Assembly: GCF_002086455.1 (NCBI RefSeq)
Contig: NZ_MVHC01000031.1
Span: forward strand, 1-42,157
Direction: 5' to 3'
Length of the DNA: 42,157 nucleotides
From: Mycolicibacter algericus DSM 45454
Lineage (GTDB): Bacteria; Actinomycetota; Actinomycetes; Mycobacteriales; Mycobacteriaceae
Both the position numbers and the translations under genes were made by a program. This document shows, one piece after another, positions 16,509 to 23,113 of the stretch. Position 1 is the stretch's first letter. The number at the start of each line of letters is the position of its first letter. The notes beneath the pieces are model-generated. The model made no database searches and was not told the origin of the DNA. It saw nothing but the letters and a program-made list of their open reading frames with translations.

Positions 16509-17594
16509 TTGAACACGCTGCGCGGATGGCTGTCGCTGCCCGACGCCGAGCCCGCCGAGGACTACGGGTTCTTCGGCCCCGACTCAGTGACCTGGAAGGT
16601 GTGGAGCTACCCGACCTCGCTGTCGATCGGATTCCAGCGGGCTGTGGTCATCGAGGAACTCGACCCGGGGCTGGTCGCCTCCGTCGATGCCACCCAGGCG
16701 ATTTACGACCGGCCGCGGACCCGGTACGACCGCACGCTGCGCTACTTCGCGATGGTGGCGTTCGGCGAGAGCCGCACCACCGCCGAGGCCGCCGACATCC
16801 TGGTGCGGATCCACTCCAAGGCCATCGGTGTCGACCCGGTCACCGGTAACAATTACGACGCCAACGACCCGGCCGCCCAGCGGTGGATCCACCTGACGGC
16901 ATGGCATTCCATCCTGTACGCCTACGAGAAGTTCGGGCCCGGGCCGCTGTCGGCCGACGAAGAGGCGTCGTACTGGGCCGATTGCGCCAAGGCGGCTGAG
17001 TTGCAGACCCTCGACCCGGCGGACGTGCCGCGCACCCGAGCGGGCGTCCGCGCCTACTTCGAGCAGATGCGCCCGGACTTGGTTGACTCCGACATCGCCC
17101 GGCGCGCGATGGCACACCTGTTGCACGCCGAGGTCATCATGCCGCCGTCGCTGCCGCGGGTGCTGTGGCCGGCCACGCTGGTCATCACCGCTTTCCTGCG
17201 CCGCGGCACCTTGGCGACCATGCCCCGGTGGATGCGCAAGCTGGGCGGCCTGAAAGCCACTGACACCTCCCGCGTGCTCGACGCGCTGATCGTGCCGCCG
17301 CTCAATGCGACATTCACCGTGCTGAGCCTGAGCACTCGCGTGCAGTTGATGCTGCTGCGGCTTATCTCACCCATGACGTTGCCGATCGGCACCCGGGTGC
17401 TGCGGTCGATCCGGCCGGTCAACCCCGTGACGACGACGCCGCGCGAGGCCCAGCGGCGTTTCGGTTACGCCGTACCGGCGCAGGCGCACCTCGAGTTCCG
17501 GGAGAAACAGGCGAACCGTGTTTTCGGTGAGGGCCGCGCCCCGAGCGACGAGGCGCTTGTCGAGTCCCAGCCGATCCTGGGGAGCATCGGATGA
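16509..17594 (+). CDS. Oxygenase MpaB family protein (DUF2236, rubber-oxygenase fold)
   Basis: A 361-residue protein of the ER-bound oxygenase MpaB/latex-clearing protein catalytic family, common in mycobacteria. Candidate haem-binding and catalytic features are the R-T-x-R-Y-D-R-T segment (about 71-77), H-S-K-A-I-G near residue 102 and H-L-T-A-W-H-S near 126-132. Family members are haem or di-iron oxygenases with few known substrates; none can be assigned here. The start is TTG at 16509, preceded by a strong AAAGGGG ribosome-binding site (16497-16503). The stop overlaps the next gene (ATGA). It is the first gene of a three-gene operon ending in a TetR regulator and is probably repressed through the palindrome just upstream. 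Confidence 0.87.
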   Translation: MNTLRGWLSLPDAEPAEDYGFFGPDSVTWKVWSYPTSLSIGFQRAVVIEELDPGLVASVDATQAIYDRPRTRYDRTLRYFAMVAFGESRTTAEAADILVRIHSKAIGVDPVTGNNYDANDPAAQRWIHLTAWHSILYAYEKFGPGPLSADEEASYWADCAKAAELQTLDPADVPRTRAGVRAYFEQMRPDLVDSDIARRAMAHLLHAEVIMPPSLPRVLWPATLVITAFLRRGTLATMPRWMRKLGGLKATDTSRVLDALIVPPLNATFTVLSLSTRVQLMLLRLISPMTLPIGTRVLRSIRPVNPVTTTPREAQRRFGYAVPAQAHLEFREKQANRVFGEGRAPSDEALVESQPILGSIG

Positions 17595-17827
17595 GGCTGG
17601 ACGGCGTGGCGCAGCTACTCGACCGCCGGCTGAGCATCCGCCAGCTGGTCTATCTCGCCGTCATGGGTTCAGTGGTGCTGGGCGCCTACCTGACGATCGG
17701 ATTATTCTGGGCCGGCAGTCATTATCAGCACCTGGCCGAGGTCCGCGGCGTGGACAAGGTGTTCTCCGTACTCGGCGAAATCGTCGCCTGGCCGGTACTG
17801 ATCATTGCCGACATCCAACTACGCTGA
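17591..17827 (+). CDS. Small membrane protein (78 aa)
   Basis: A 78-residue protein with one clear hydrophobic segment (about residues 18-42, L-V-Y-L-A-V-M-G-S-V-V-L-G-A-Y-L) and a second shorter one near the end (about 60-75, V-L-G-E-I-V-A-W-P-V-L-I-I). No family was recognised. Its ATG overlaps the oxygenase stop and its stop is 4 bp before the TetR start, so it is part of the operon by arrangement. It may anchor or support the oxygenase at the membrane, which is inference from position only. Confidence 0.75.
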   Translation: MRLDGVAQLLDRRLSIRQLVYLAVMGSVVLGAYLTIGLFWAGSHYQHLAEVRGVDKVFSVLGEIVAWPVLIIADIQLR

Positions 17828-17831
17828 GCCG

Positions 17832-18452
17832 GTGCCGGACCCAGCCCCCAACCGGTCCCGCGCCGAGCATCTCGGGCCGCAACGCCGTCGCCCGCAGGTG
17901 CTCGACGCGGCCTTGCAGATCGCCGCCGACCATGGTGTCGCCGGGGTGACCATGGCGGCCATCGCCGAGCGGATCGGCGTGACCCGGCCGGTGGTCTACG
18001 CCTGCTACGACGGCCGCGGCGAGGTCCTCGCTGCACTGCTCGACCGGGAGACCGAGTTGATGCTCGCCAGTCTGCTCGCCGCATTGCCGCCGCAGCGGAC
18101 CGGCAGTGTCGAGGACCGGTTCGTCGCCGGGTTCGGCGCGTTCTTGTCCACCGTGCGTGAGCGTCCGGCGTCATGGCGGATCATCTTCACCGCCGACCAG
18201 GATCCCGTGCTGGCCGCCGCAGTCGTCTCGGGCCGCGCCCGGCTCACCGATCGGGTCGCGACGGTGATGCGGCCGCTGCTGGAGCAACGAGCCCAGTCCG
18301 AGCGCACCCTGGCGGCGCTCACCGAGGTGTTCCTGGCCATCTGCGAAGCCGCCGCTCGGATGCTGCTCGACGGTGACCGGGAGTGGACACCGGAGGGCCT
18401 GGCCGAGGTCGTCGGCCGCGCCGCCTATCGGACGTTCGAGATCGGCGGCTAA
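17832..18452 (+). CDS. TetR family transcriptional regulator
   Basis: A 206-residue regulator. An N-terminal R-R-R-P-Q-V-L-D-A-A-L-Q-I-A is followed by the HTH M-A-A-I-A-E-R-I-G-V-T-R-P-V-V-Y-A-C-Y and an all-helical ligand-binding domain. The GTG at 17832 was chosen because it follows the upstream stop by 4 bp; a TTG at 17805 in the same frame is possible. It is closely related to the TetR at 41049-41687 (shared H-L-G-P-x-R-R-R-P-Q-V-L-D-A-A-L, V-T-R-P-V-V-Y-A-C and W-R-x-I-F-T). It probably represses its own operon by binding the palindrome at 16454-16489. Confidence 0.92.
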   Translation: MPDPAPNRSRAEHLGPQRRRPQVLDAALQIAADHGVAGVTMAAIAERIGVTRPVVYACYDGRGEVLAALLDRETELMLASLLAALPPQRTGSVEDRFVAGFGAFLSTVRERPASWRIIFTADQDPVLAAAVVSGRARLTDRVATVMRPLLEQRAQSERTLAALTEVFLAICEAAARMLLDGDREWTPEGLAEVVGRAAYRTFEIGG

Positions 18453-18502
18453 ACCCCGGTATGCCAGAATGTTGCGCAGGTGACCGAACTGAAGGAGTCG
18501 AA

Positions 18503-18754
18503 GTGGCCAGTACCGAGGTGGAGCGCCGAAGTGTCGACACCGCCGAGGTGCCCTCGGCGGCCTGGGGCTGGAGCGCGATCAACTACCGCACCTGGCACAT
18601 CTTCGGCCTGGTGATCGTGGGGTTCCTGCTGCTGATGCTGCGCGGCAACCACATCGGTCACGTCGAGGACTACTTCCTGCTGGGATTCGCCGCGCTGTCA
18701 CTGTTCGTCATTCTGCGCGACATGATCGGCCGCAAACGCGGCTGGCTGCGCTAG
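18503..18754 (+). CDS. DUF2631 membrane protein (Rv2876-like)
   Basis: An 83-residue protein with an acidic N-terminus and two transmembrane helices (about 35-48 and 55-70) that belongs to the actinobacterial DUF2631 family; the position matches Rv2876. The GTG at 18503 is favoured by a strong GAAGGAG ribosome-binding site ending 5 bp upstream. The open frame extends 40 codons upstream into the tetR gene but is not used. Function unknown. Its stop is only 3 bp from the stop of the convergent rlmN gene. Confidence 0.85.
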   Translation: MASTEVERRSVDTAEVPSAAWGWSAINYRTWHIFGLVIVGFLLLMLRGNHIGHVEDYFLLGFAALSLFVILRDMIGRKRGWLR

Positions 18755-18757
18755 GCG

Positions 18758-19867
18758 CTACCGGCTCTCCGCCGCCAGCTGGCCACAGGCGGCGGCGATC
18801 TCACGCCCGCGGGTGTCCCGCACCGTGCACTCCACGCCCTGGGCCCGGACCCGGCGGACGAACTCCCGCTCCACCGGCTTCGGGCTGGCATCCCAGTCGC
18901 TGCCCGGCGTCGGATTGAGCGGAATCACGTTGACATGCACCAACTGTCCCAACGCCCGGTGCAGCTTGCGGCCCAGCAGATCGGCCCGCCACGGCTGGTC
19001 ATTGACGTCGCGGATCAACGCGTACTCGATCGACACCCGCCGGCCGGTCACGTCGGCGTAGTAGCGCGCGGCATCGAGAGCCTCGTCGACCTTCCAGCGG
19101 TTGTTGACCGGTACCAGCGTGTCGCGTAGTTCGTCGTCGGGGGTGTGCAGCGACAGCGCCAGCGTCACCCCCAGCCCCTCATCGGCGAGCTTGCGGATCG
19201 CCGGCGCAAGTCCGACCGTCGACACCGTCACCGACCGGGCCGAGATGCCGAACCCGTTGGGTGGCGGCTCGGTGATCCGCCGCACGGCGGCCACCACCCG
19301 GGCGTAGTTGGCCAGCGGCTCCCCCATGCCCATGAACACGATGTTGGACAGCCGCACCCCAGAAGATCGGGCACCGTCGCGATCTCGTAGTGTCACCGCC
19401 GCCGCACGCACCTGCTCGAGGATCTCGGCGGTGGACAGGTTGCGGGTGAGCCCGGCCTGGCCGGTCGCGCAGAACGGGCAGGCCATACCGCAACCGGCCT
19501 GCGAGGAGATGCATACCGTGTTGCGCCGGGGGTAGCGCATCAGCACCGACTCGAACTTGGTGTTGTCGTGCGCCCGCCACAGGGTTTTGCGGGTCTCACC
19601 GGCGTCGCATTCGATCTCGCTGGCGGCGGTCAGCAGGGCGGGGAACAGTGCCTCGGCCACCGAGGCCCGCACCGTGGCCGGCAGGTCCGTCATCTGCTGC
19701 GGATCGGCGACCAGCCGGCCGTAGTACTGGTGGGCCAGCTGGTTGGCCCGGAACGCGGGCAACCCCAGTTCAGCAACGGCGGCGGCACGACCGGCGGCGT
19801 CGAGATCGGCCAAGTGCCGCGGCGGCAGGGCCCGTCGCGGTGCGCTGAACACCAACTGTTGCGTCAC
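18758..19867 (-). CDS. rlmN: Dual-specificity 23S rRNA/tRNA adenosine C2 methyltransferase RlmN
   Basis: A 369-residue radical SAM enzyme that methylates A2503 of 23S rRNA and A37 of some tRNAs. The [4Fe-4S]-SAM motif C-x3-C-x2-C is at C126, C130 and C133 (C-G-M-A-C-P-F-C), followed by N-I-V-F-M-G-M-G-E-P-L. A C-terminal cysteine in E-I-A-A-A-C-G-Q is the methyl-carrying residue position. The start is GTG at 19867. Orthologue of Rv2880c; 24 bp downstream of cdsA on the same strand. Confidence 0.96.
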   Translation of the reverse strand: MTQQLVFSAPRRALPPRHLADLDAAGRAAAVAELGLPAFRANQLAHQYYGRLVADPQQMTDLPATVRASVAEALFPALLTAASEIECDAGETRKTLWRAHDNTKFESVLMRYPRRNTVCISSQAGCGMACPFCATGQAGLTRNLSTAEILEQVRAAAVTLRDRDGARSSGVRLSNIVFMGMGEPLANYARVVAAVRRITEPPPNGFGISARSVTVSTVGLAPAIRKLADEGLGVTLALSLHTPDDELRDTLVPVNNRWKVDEALDAARYYADVTGRRVSIEYALIRDVNDQPWRADLLGRKLHRALGQLVHVNVIPLNPTPGSDWDASPKPVEREFVRRVRAQGVECTVRDTRGREIAAACGQLAAESR

Positions 19868-19891
19868 GATCGGTACCAGTATGCCCGCGAC

Positions 19892-20749
19892 TCACGGCAG
19901 AACGGTCAACACGACCCACGTCATCACGGCCGCCGGCAGCAGCGCGTCGAGCCGGTCCATGATCCCGCCGTGTCCGGGAAGCAGCCGGCCCATGTCCTTG
20001 ATCCCCAGATCGCGTTTGACCTGCGACTCGATGAGGTCGCCGAAGACCCCGGTGAATACGAGCAGCAGCCCCAGCGGCAGGCCCACCCACCACGGCCGGT
20101 CGAGGAACACCGTCACCGCGAACACCGCCGCGGCGATACCGAGCACCAGCGATCCGACGAAACCCTCCCAGGACTTCTTCGGGCTGATCGCCGGCGCCAT
20201 CGGGTGCTTGCCGAACAGCACCCCGACGGCGTACCCGCCGATGTCGGAGAAGACCACCGGGAACAGCAGACACAGCACCCGGCCGGGGCCGTCGTCGCGA
20301 AAGACCAGCAGCGCCGCGAAGCTCATGCACAGCGGAACCCAGACCGCGATCAGCACCATCGCGGACATGTCCCGCAGGTAGTTGACCGGGGCGGTGTTCA
20401 GCCCGCGGTGTACCAGCCGCCACATCATCGAGATGACCACGGTGGCGCCGAACGCGCCCAGCACCCCCCTGGCCCCGAACGGCAGCGACAGCCAGAGCAT
20501 CGTCTGGCCGCCGAGCGCCAGCGGGATGAACGGGACGTCGTAGCCGACCTCCCGCAGCCGCCTGGTGATCTCGTGGGTGGCGACCGGGGTGGCCACCGCC
20601 AGGATCAGCACCCAGAACCGCGGGGCGAACAACAACGTGTAGACCAGCATCCCGGCGAGGATCGCCCCCACCACGATCGCGGCGGGGAGATTGCGCCCCG
20701 CCCGCGACTGCCTCTTACCGGTGTCTGCACCGGTGTCGTTGTCTGCCAC
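19892..20749 (-). CDS. cdsA: Phosphatidate cytidylyltransferase (CDP-diacylglycerol synthase)
   Basis: A 285-residue integral membrane enzyme that makes CDP-diacylglycerol, the precursor of phosphatidylinositol, PIMs and cardiolipin. Multiple hydrophobic helices span residues about 22-270. The family signature S-Q-V-K-R-D-L-x-x-K-D-x-x-x-x-x-P-G-H-G-G is followed by M-D-R-L-D near the C-terminus. The start is GTG at 20749, with a polar N-terminal tail. Orthologue of Rv2881c; lies 21 bp after frr in the pyrH-frr-cdsA-rlmN run. Confidence 0.96.
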   Translation of the reverse strand: MADNDTGADTGKRQSRAGRNLPAAIVVGAILAGMLVYTLLFAPRFWVLILAVATPVATHEITRRLREVGYDVPFIPLALGGQTMLWLSLPFGARGVLGAFGATVVISMMWRLVHRGLNTAPVNYLRDMSAMVLIAVWVPLCMSFAALLVFRDDGPGRVLCLLFPVVFSDIGGYAVGVLFGKHPMAPAISPKKSWEGFVGSLVLGIAAAVFAVTVFLDRPWWVGLPLGLLLVFTGVFGDLIESQVKRDLGIKDMGRLLPGHGGIMDRLDALLPAAVMTWVVLTVLP

Positions 20750-20770
20750 GGGGATTGGTTGCCGAGGTCG

Positions 20771-21328
20771 CTAGACCTCCAGCAACTCGCCTTCTTTGTG
20801 TTTGACCAGCTCGTCGATCTGGCTCACATACTGCTGGGTGGAGCGGTCCAAGTCTTTCTCCGCACGGCCGACCTCGTCCTCACCGGCCTCACCGTCCTTG
20901 CGGATACGGTGCAGCTCCTCCATCGCCTTGCGACGGATGTTGCGCACCGAGACCTTGGCGTCCTCACCCTTGGACTTGGCCTGCTTGACCAGTTCCTTAC
21001 GTCGCTCCTCGGTGAGCTGGGGCACCGCCACCCGAATCAGCGAGCCGTCATTGCTGGGGTTCAGGCCCAGATCCGAATTGCGGATCGCCGTCTCGATGGC
21101 GCCGAGCTGGGAGGCCTCGTAGGGCTTGATGACCACCAGCCGTGCCTCGGGCACGTTGATGCTGCACAGCTGGGTGATCGGGGTGGGCGACCCGTAGTAG
21201 TCGATGACGATCCGGGAGAACATGCCCGGGTTGGCCCGGCCGGTGCGAACGGTCGCCAGATCCTCGCGGGCCACCGCCACGGCCTTCTCCATTTTCTCTT
21301 CGGCATCGAAGAGAGCCTCGTCGATCAT
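20771..21328 (-). CDS. frr: Ribosome recycling factor
   Basis: A 185-residue protein, the standard length. It begins M-I-D-E-A-L-F-D-A-E-E-K-M and holds the conserved R-T-G-R-A-N-P region (about 28-34) and the long C-terminal helix with R-R-K-A-M-E-E-L. It splits post-termination ribosomes with EF-G. The ATG at 21328 was chosen over an upstream in-frame start because it gives the exact family length. Confidence 0.97.
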   Translation of the reverse strand: MIDEALFDAEEKMEKAVAVAREDLATVRTGRANPGMFSRIVIDYYGSPTPITQLCSINVPEARLVVIKPYEASQLGAIETAIRNSDLGLNPSNDGSLIRVAVPQLTEERRKELVKQAKSKGEDAKVSVRNIRRKAMEELHRIRKDGEAGEDEVGRAEKDLDRSTQQYVSQIDELVKHKEGELLEV

Positions 21329-21338
21329 CTTTGCCGTT

Positions 21339-21367
21339 CCTCTCCCCCGCAAGGCGGGTGGTGCCCC
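21339..21367 (-). repeat. Short hairpin repeat (family B), copy 3, inverted
   Basis: Read on the minus strand it gives GGGGCACCACCCGCCTTGCG followed by GGGGGAGAG, matching the copy at 10450. It lies in the 48-bp gap between pyrH and frr and so is transcribed in the operon mRNA, where it could fold as a hairpin. Confidence 0.55.
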
Positions 21368-21376
21368 ACCGAACTC

Positions 21377-22126
21377 TCAGGTGGTGACCAGTGTTCCGAT
21401 CTTCTCACCTGCGACCGCCCGCGCGATGTTTCCGTCCACCAGCAGGTTGAACACCAGGATCGGCATGCCATTGTCCATGCACAGGCTGAACGCGGTGGCG
21501 TCGGCCACCCGCAGCCCGCGGTCGATGACTTCGCGGTGACTTATCGCGGTGAGCAGTTCGGCGTCGGGGTTGACCCGCGGGTCCTCGGTGAACACCCCGT
21601 CGACGGCCTTGGCCATCAGCACCACCTCGGCACCGATCTCCAGCGCGCGCTGCGCGGCGGTGGTGTCGGTGGAGAAATACGGCAGCCCCATACCGGCGCC
21701 GAAGATCACCACCCGGCCCTTCTCCAGGTGCCGCTGGGCGCGCAGTGGGATGTACGGCTCGGCGACCTGACCCATGGTGATCGCCGTCTGAACCCGGGTG
21801 TCGATACCTTCCTTTTCCAGAAAGTCTTGTAGCGCAAGGCTGTTCATCACGGTGCCGAGCATGCCCATGTAGTCCGAACGCATCCGCTCCATGCCGCGCT
21901 GCTGCAGCTGCGCACCGCGGAAGAAGTTGCCGCCGCCGATCACGACCGCGACCTGCACACCGTCACGGACCACTTCGGCGATCTGGCGGGCGACCTGGGC
22001 GACGACGTCGGGGTCGAGCCCGACCTGGCCGCCGCCGAACATCTCTCCGCCGAGTTTGAGTAACACCCGGGAGTAATGGGGGCGGCCGGTCGGTGAGACA
22101 CGATCGGTACTCGTCGGCTCCGTCAT
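21377..22126 (-). CDS. pyrH: UMP kinase
   Basis: A 249-residue hexameric bacterial UMP kinase (amino acid kinase fold). Landmarks are L-L-K-L-G-G-E near the start, the G-G-G-N-F-F-R-G phosphate-binding loop, G-x-G-L-P-Y-F-S-T-D-T-T-A, and K-A-V-D-G-V-F-T-E-D-P-R near the uridine site. The ATG at 22126 (MTEPTSTD) was chosen, preceded by GAGGAG; the frame is open 23 codons further but without support. First gene of pyrH-frr-cdsA-rlmN. In M. tuberculosis it is Rv2883c. Confidence 0.96.
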   Translation of the reverse strand: MTEPTSTDRVSPTGRPHYSRVLLKLGGEMFGGGQVGLDPDVVAQVARQIAEVVRDGVQVAVVIGGGNFFRGAQLQQRGMERMRSDYMGMLGTVMNSLALQDFLEKEGIDTRVQTAITMGQVAEPYIPLRAQRHLEKGRVVIFGAGMGLPYFSTDTTAAQRALEIGAEVVLMAKAVDGVFTEDPRVNPDAELLTAISHREVIDRGLRVADATAFSLCMDNGMPILVFNLLVDGNIARAVAGEKIGTLVTT

Positions 22127-22162
22127 CAGGCTCCTCGGGGGCTGGCGCGCATGACAGCGCCA

Positions 22163-22182
22163 TCGCGGAGATACGTCCGCGA
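22163..22182. promoter_or_regulatory. 20-bp inverted repeat in pyrH/arsR divergent gap
   Basis: TCGCGGA and TCCGCGA flank the 6-bp loop GATACG. A second small dyad, GGCGC/GCGCC, lies at 22144-22161. Both are in the region upstream of pyrH, where they could be protein-binding sites or fold in the pyrH leader. No match to a known site is claimed. Confidence 0.4.
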
Positions 22183-22263
22183 CGGCAGTTGCCATCCTGC
22201 CCTACCGGGCCGGTCAGACGGTGCCCGGGGGTACGGACGCAGACGATCGAATGTCACAACAGG

Positions 22264-22300
22264 TGAAAATATTTTCAATTGATGATTTCGCTGCTATGGT
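22264..22300 (+). promoter_or_regulatory. Predicted promoter and autoregulatory operator of the arsR-hyc operon
   Basis: A perfect 14-bp palindrome TGAAAATATTTTCA (22264-22277) stands out as AT-rich in GC-rich DNA. Its right end is a plausible -35 (TTTTCA, 22272-22277) followed after 17 bp by a -10 TATGGT (22295-22300). Transcription would then start at about 22307, at the GTG chosen for arsR, suggesting a leaderless mRNA. An ArsR dimer on the palindrome would block the -35. Inferred from sequence only. Confidence 0.55.
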
Positions 22301-22307
22301 CGGGGCC

Positions 22308-22637
22308 GTGCCGAACTCGCTGCACCAGGTGAAGGCCGAGTTCTTCAAGACGCTCGGACACCCGGCTCGGATCCGGGTACTGGAACTGTTGGCCGAACGC
22401 GACCGAACGGTCGGCGAACTGCTGCCCGAGATCGGACTGGAGGCGTCGAACCTCTCCCAGCAGCTGGGGGTGCTTCGGCGCGCCGGAGTCGTGACGGCGA
22501 CCAAGGAGGGCAACACAGTGGTCTACTCGATCGCCTCACCGGTGATCACTGAACTGCTCGCGGTGGCCCGCAAGGCATTGACCGGACTGCTCAGCGATCA
22601 GGTCGCGATCCTCGACGATCTACGAGCCCGTCGATGA
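22308..22637 (+). CDS. ArsR family regulator, Rv0081-like
   Basis: A 109-residue winged-helix regulator. The core is F-F-K-T-L-G-H-P-A-R-I-R-V-L-E-L-L, with the recognition helix in E-A-S-N-L-S-Q-Q-L-G-V-L-R-R-A-G-V-V and the wing K-E-G-N-T-V-V-Y-S-I. It closely matches Rv0081, a hypoxia-linked regulator of M. tuberculosis. No metal-binding CxC motif is present, so it is not a classical metal sensor. The GTG at 22308 was chosen because it aligns with the start of Rv0081 and falls one base from the predicted transcription start; an ATG at 22296 and starts further upstream are in frame. The stop overlaps the next gene (ATGA). Confidence 0.9.
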   Translation: MPNSLHQVKAEFFKTLGHPARIRVLELLAERDRTVGELLPEIGLEASNLSQQLGVLRRAGVVTATKEGNTVVYSIASPVITELLAVARKALTGLLSDQVAILDDLRARR

Positions 22638-23113
22638 GCTGGCTCAGCAGGATCCTTGCGCTCGGCCGCATCGCCGAACCGGCCGGCGACCGCCCGCCGC
22701 AGACCTCCGACCGATCCAGCGGGCTGGCCGGCTCGGTGCAGGTCCGCCATGTCGACGCCGGATCCTGCAACGGTTGCGAGATCGAGATAGCCGGCGCCTT
22801 CGGTCCGGTGTACGACGCCGAACGGTTCGGCGCGCGGCTCGTCGCCTCACCTCGGCACGCCGATGCCCTGTTGGTCACCGGGGTGGTCACCCGCAACATG
22901 GCCGAGCCACTGCGCAATACCGTCGAGGCGACCCCGCGGCCGCGCCGGGTCATCGCGTGCGGCGACTGCGCGCTCAATCGTGGCGTCTTCGCGCAGGCCT
23001 ACGGAACCGTGGGCGCCGTGGGCGAAGTCGTGCCGGTCGACGTCGAGATCCCCGGCTGCCCGCCTACCCCGGACCAGATCGTCACCGCGCTACGGTCGGT
23101 GACCGAAAGGTGA
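22634..23113 (+). CDS. NuoB/HycG-like [4Fe-4S] subunit (Rv0082-like)
   Basis: A 159-residue small subunit of the complex I 20-kDa/hydrogenase small-subunit family. Four cysteines in the positions of the proximal [4Fe-4S] cluster are kept: C45 and C48 (C-N-G-C-E), C112 (G-D-C-A) and C142 (G-C-P-P-T-P). It should carry the last cluster before the large subunit in a membrane-bound redox complex. The ATG overlaps the arsR stop, and the stop overlaps the next start (GTGA). The N-terminal 35 residues are a variable tail. Confidence 0.92.
   Translation: MSWLSRILALGRIAEPAGDRPPQTSDRSSGLAGSVQVRHVDAGSCNGCEIEIAGAFGPVYDAERFGARLVASPRHADALLVTGVVTRNMAEPLRNTVEATPRPRRVIACGDCALNRGVFAQAYGTVGAVGEVVPVDVEIPGCPPTPDQIVTALRSVTER

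Noticed and set aside
18769..18795. CCGCCGCC/GGCGGCGG hairpin as terminator between the DUF2631 gene and rlmN
   Set aside because: It lies inside the rlmN coding region, has an 11-base loop and no T-run; GC-rich coding DNA makes such pairs common.
19568..21832. A 754-codon open frame on the plus strand opposite rlmN, cdsA, frr and pyrH
   Set aside because: Very rich in Arg, His, Gln and Gly with no domain; it mirrors codon bias of four well-supported genes on the other strand. Similar long antisense frames opposite dxr/rip1, xerC and comM were dropped for the same reason.
22127..22307. A DosR box upstream of the arsR-hyc operon
   Set aside because: Rv0081 is linked to the hypoxia response, but no GGGACT-N6-AGTCCC-like sequence is present in the gap.
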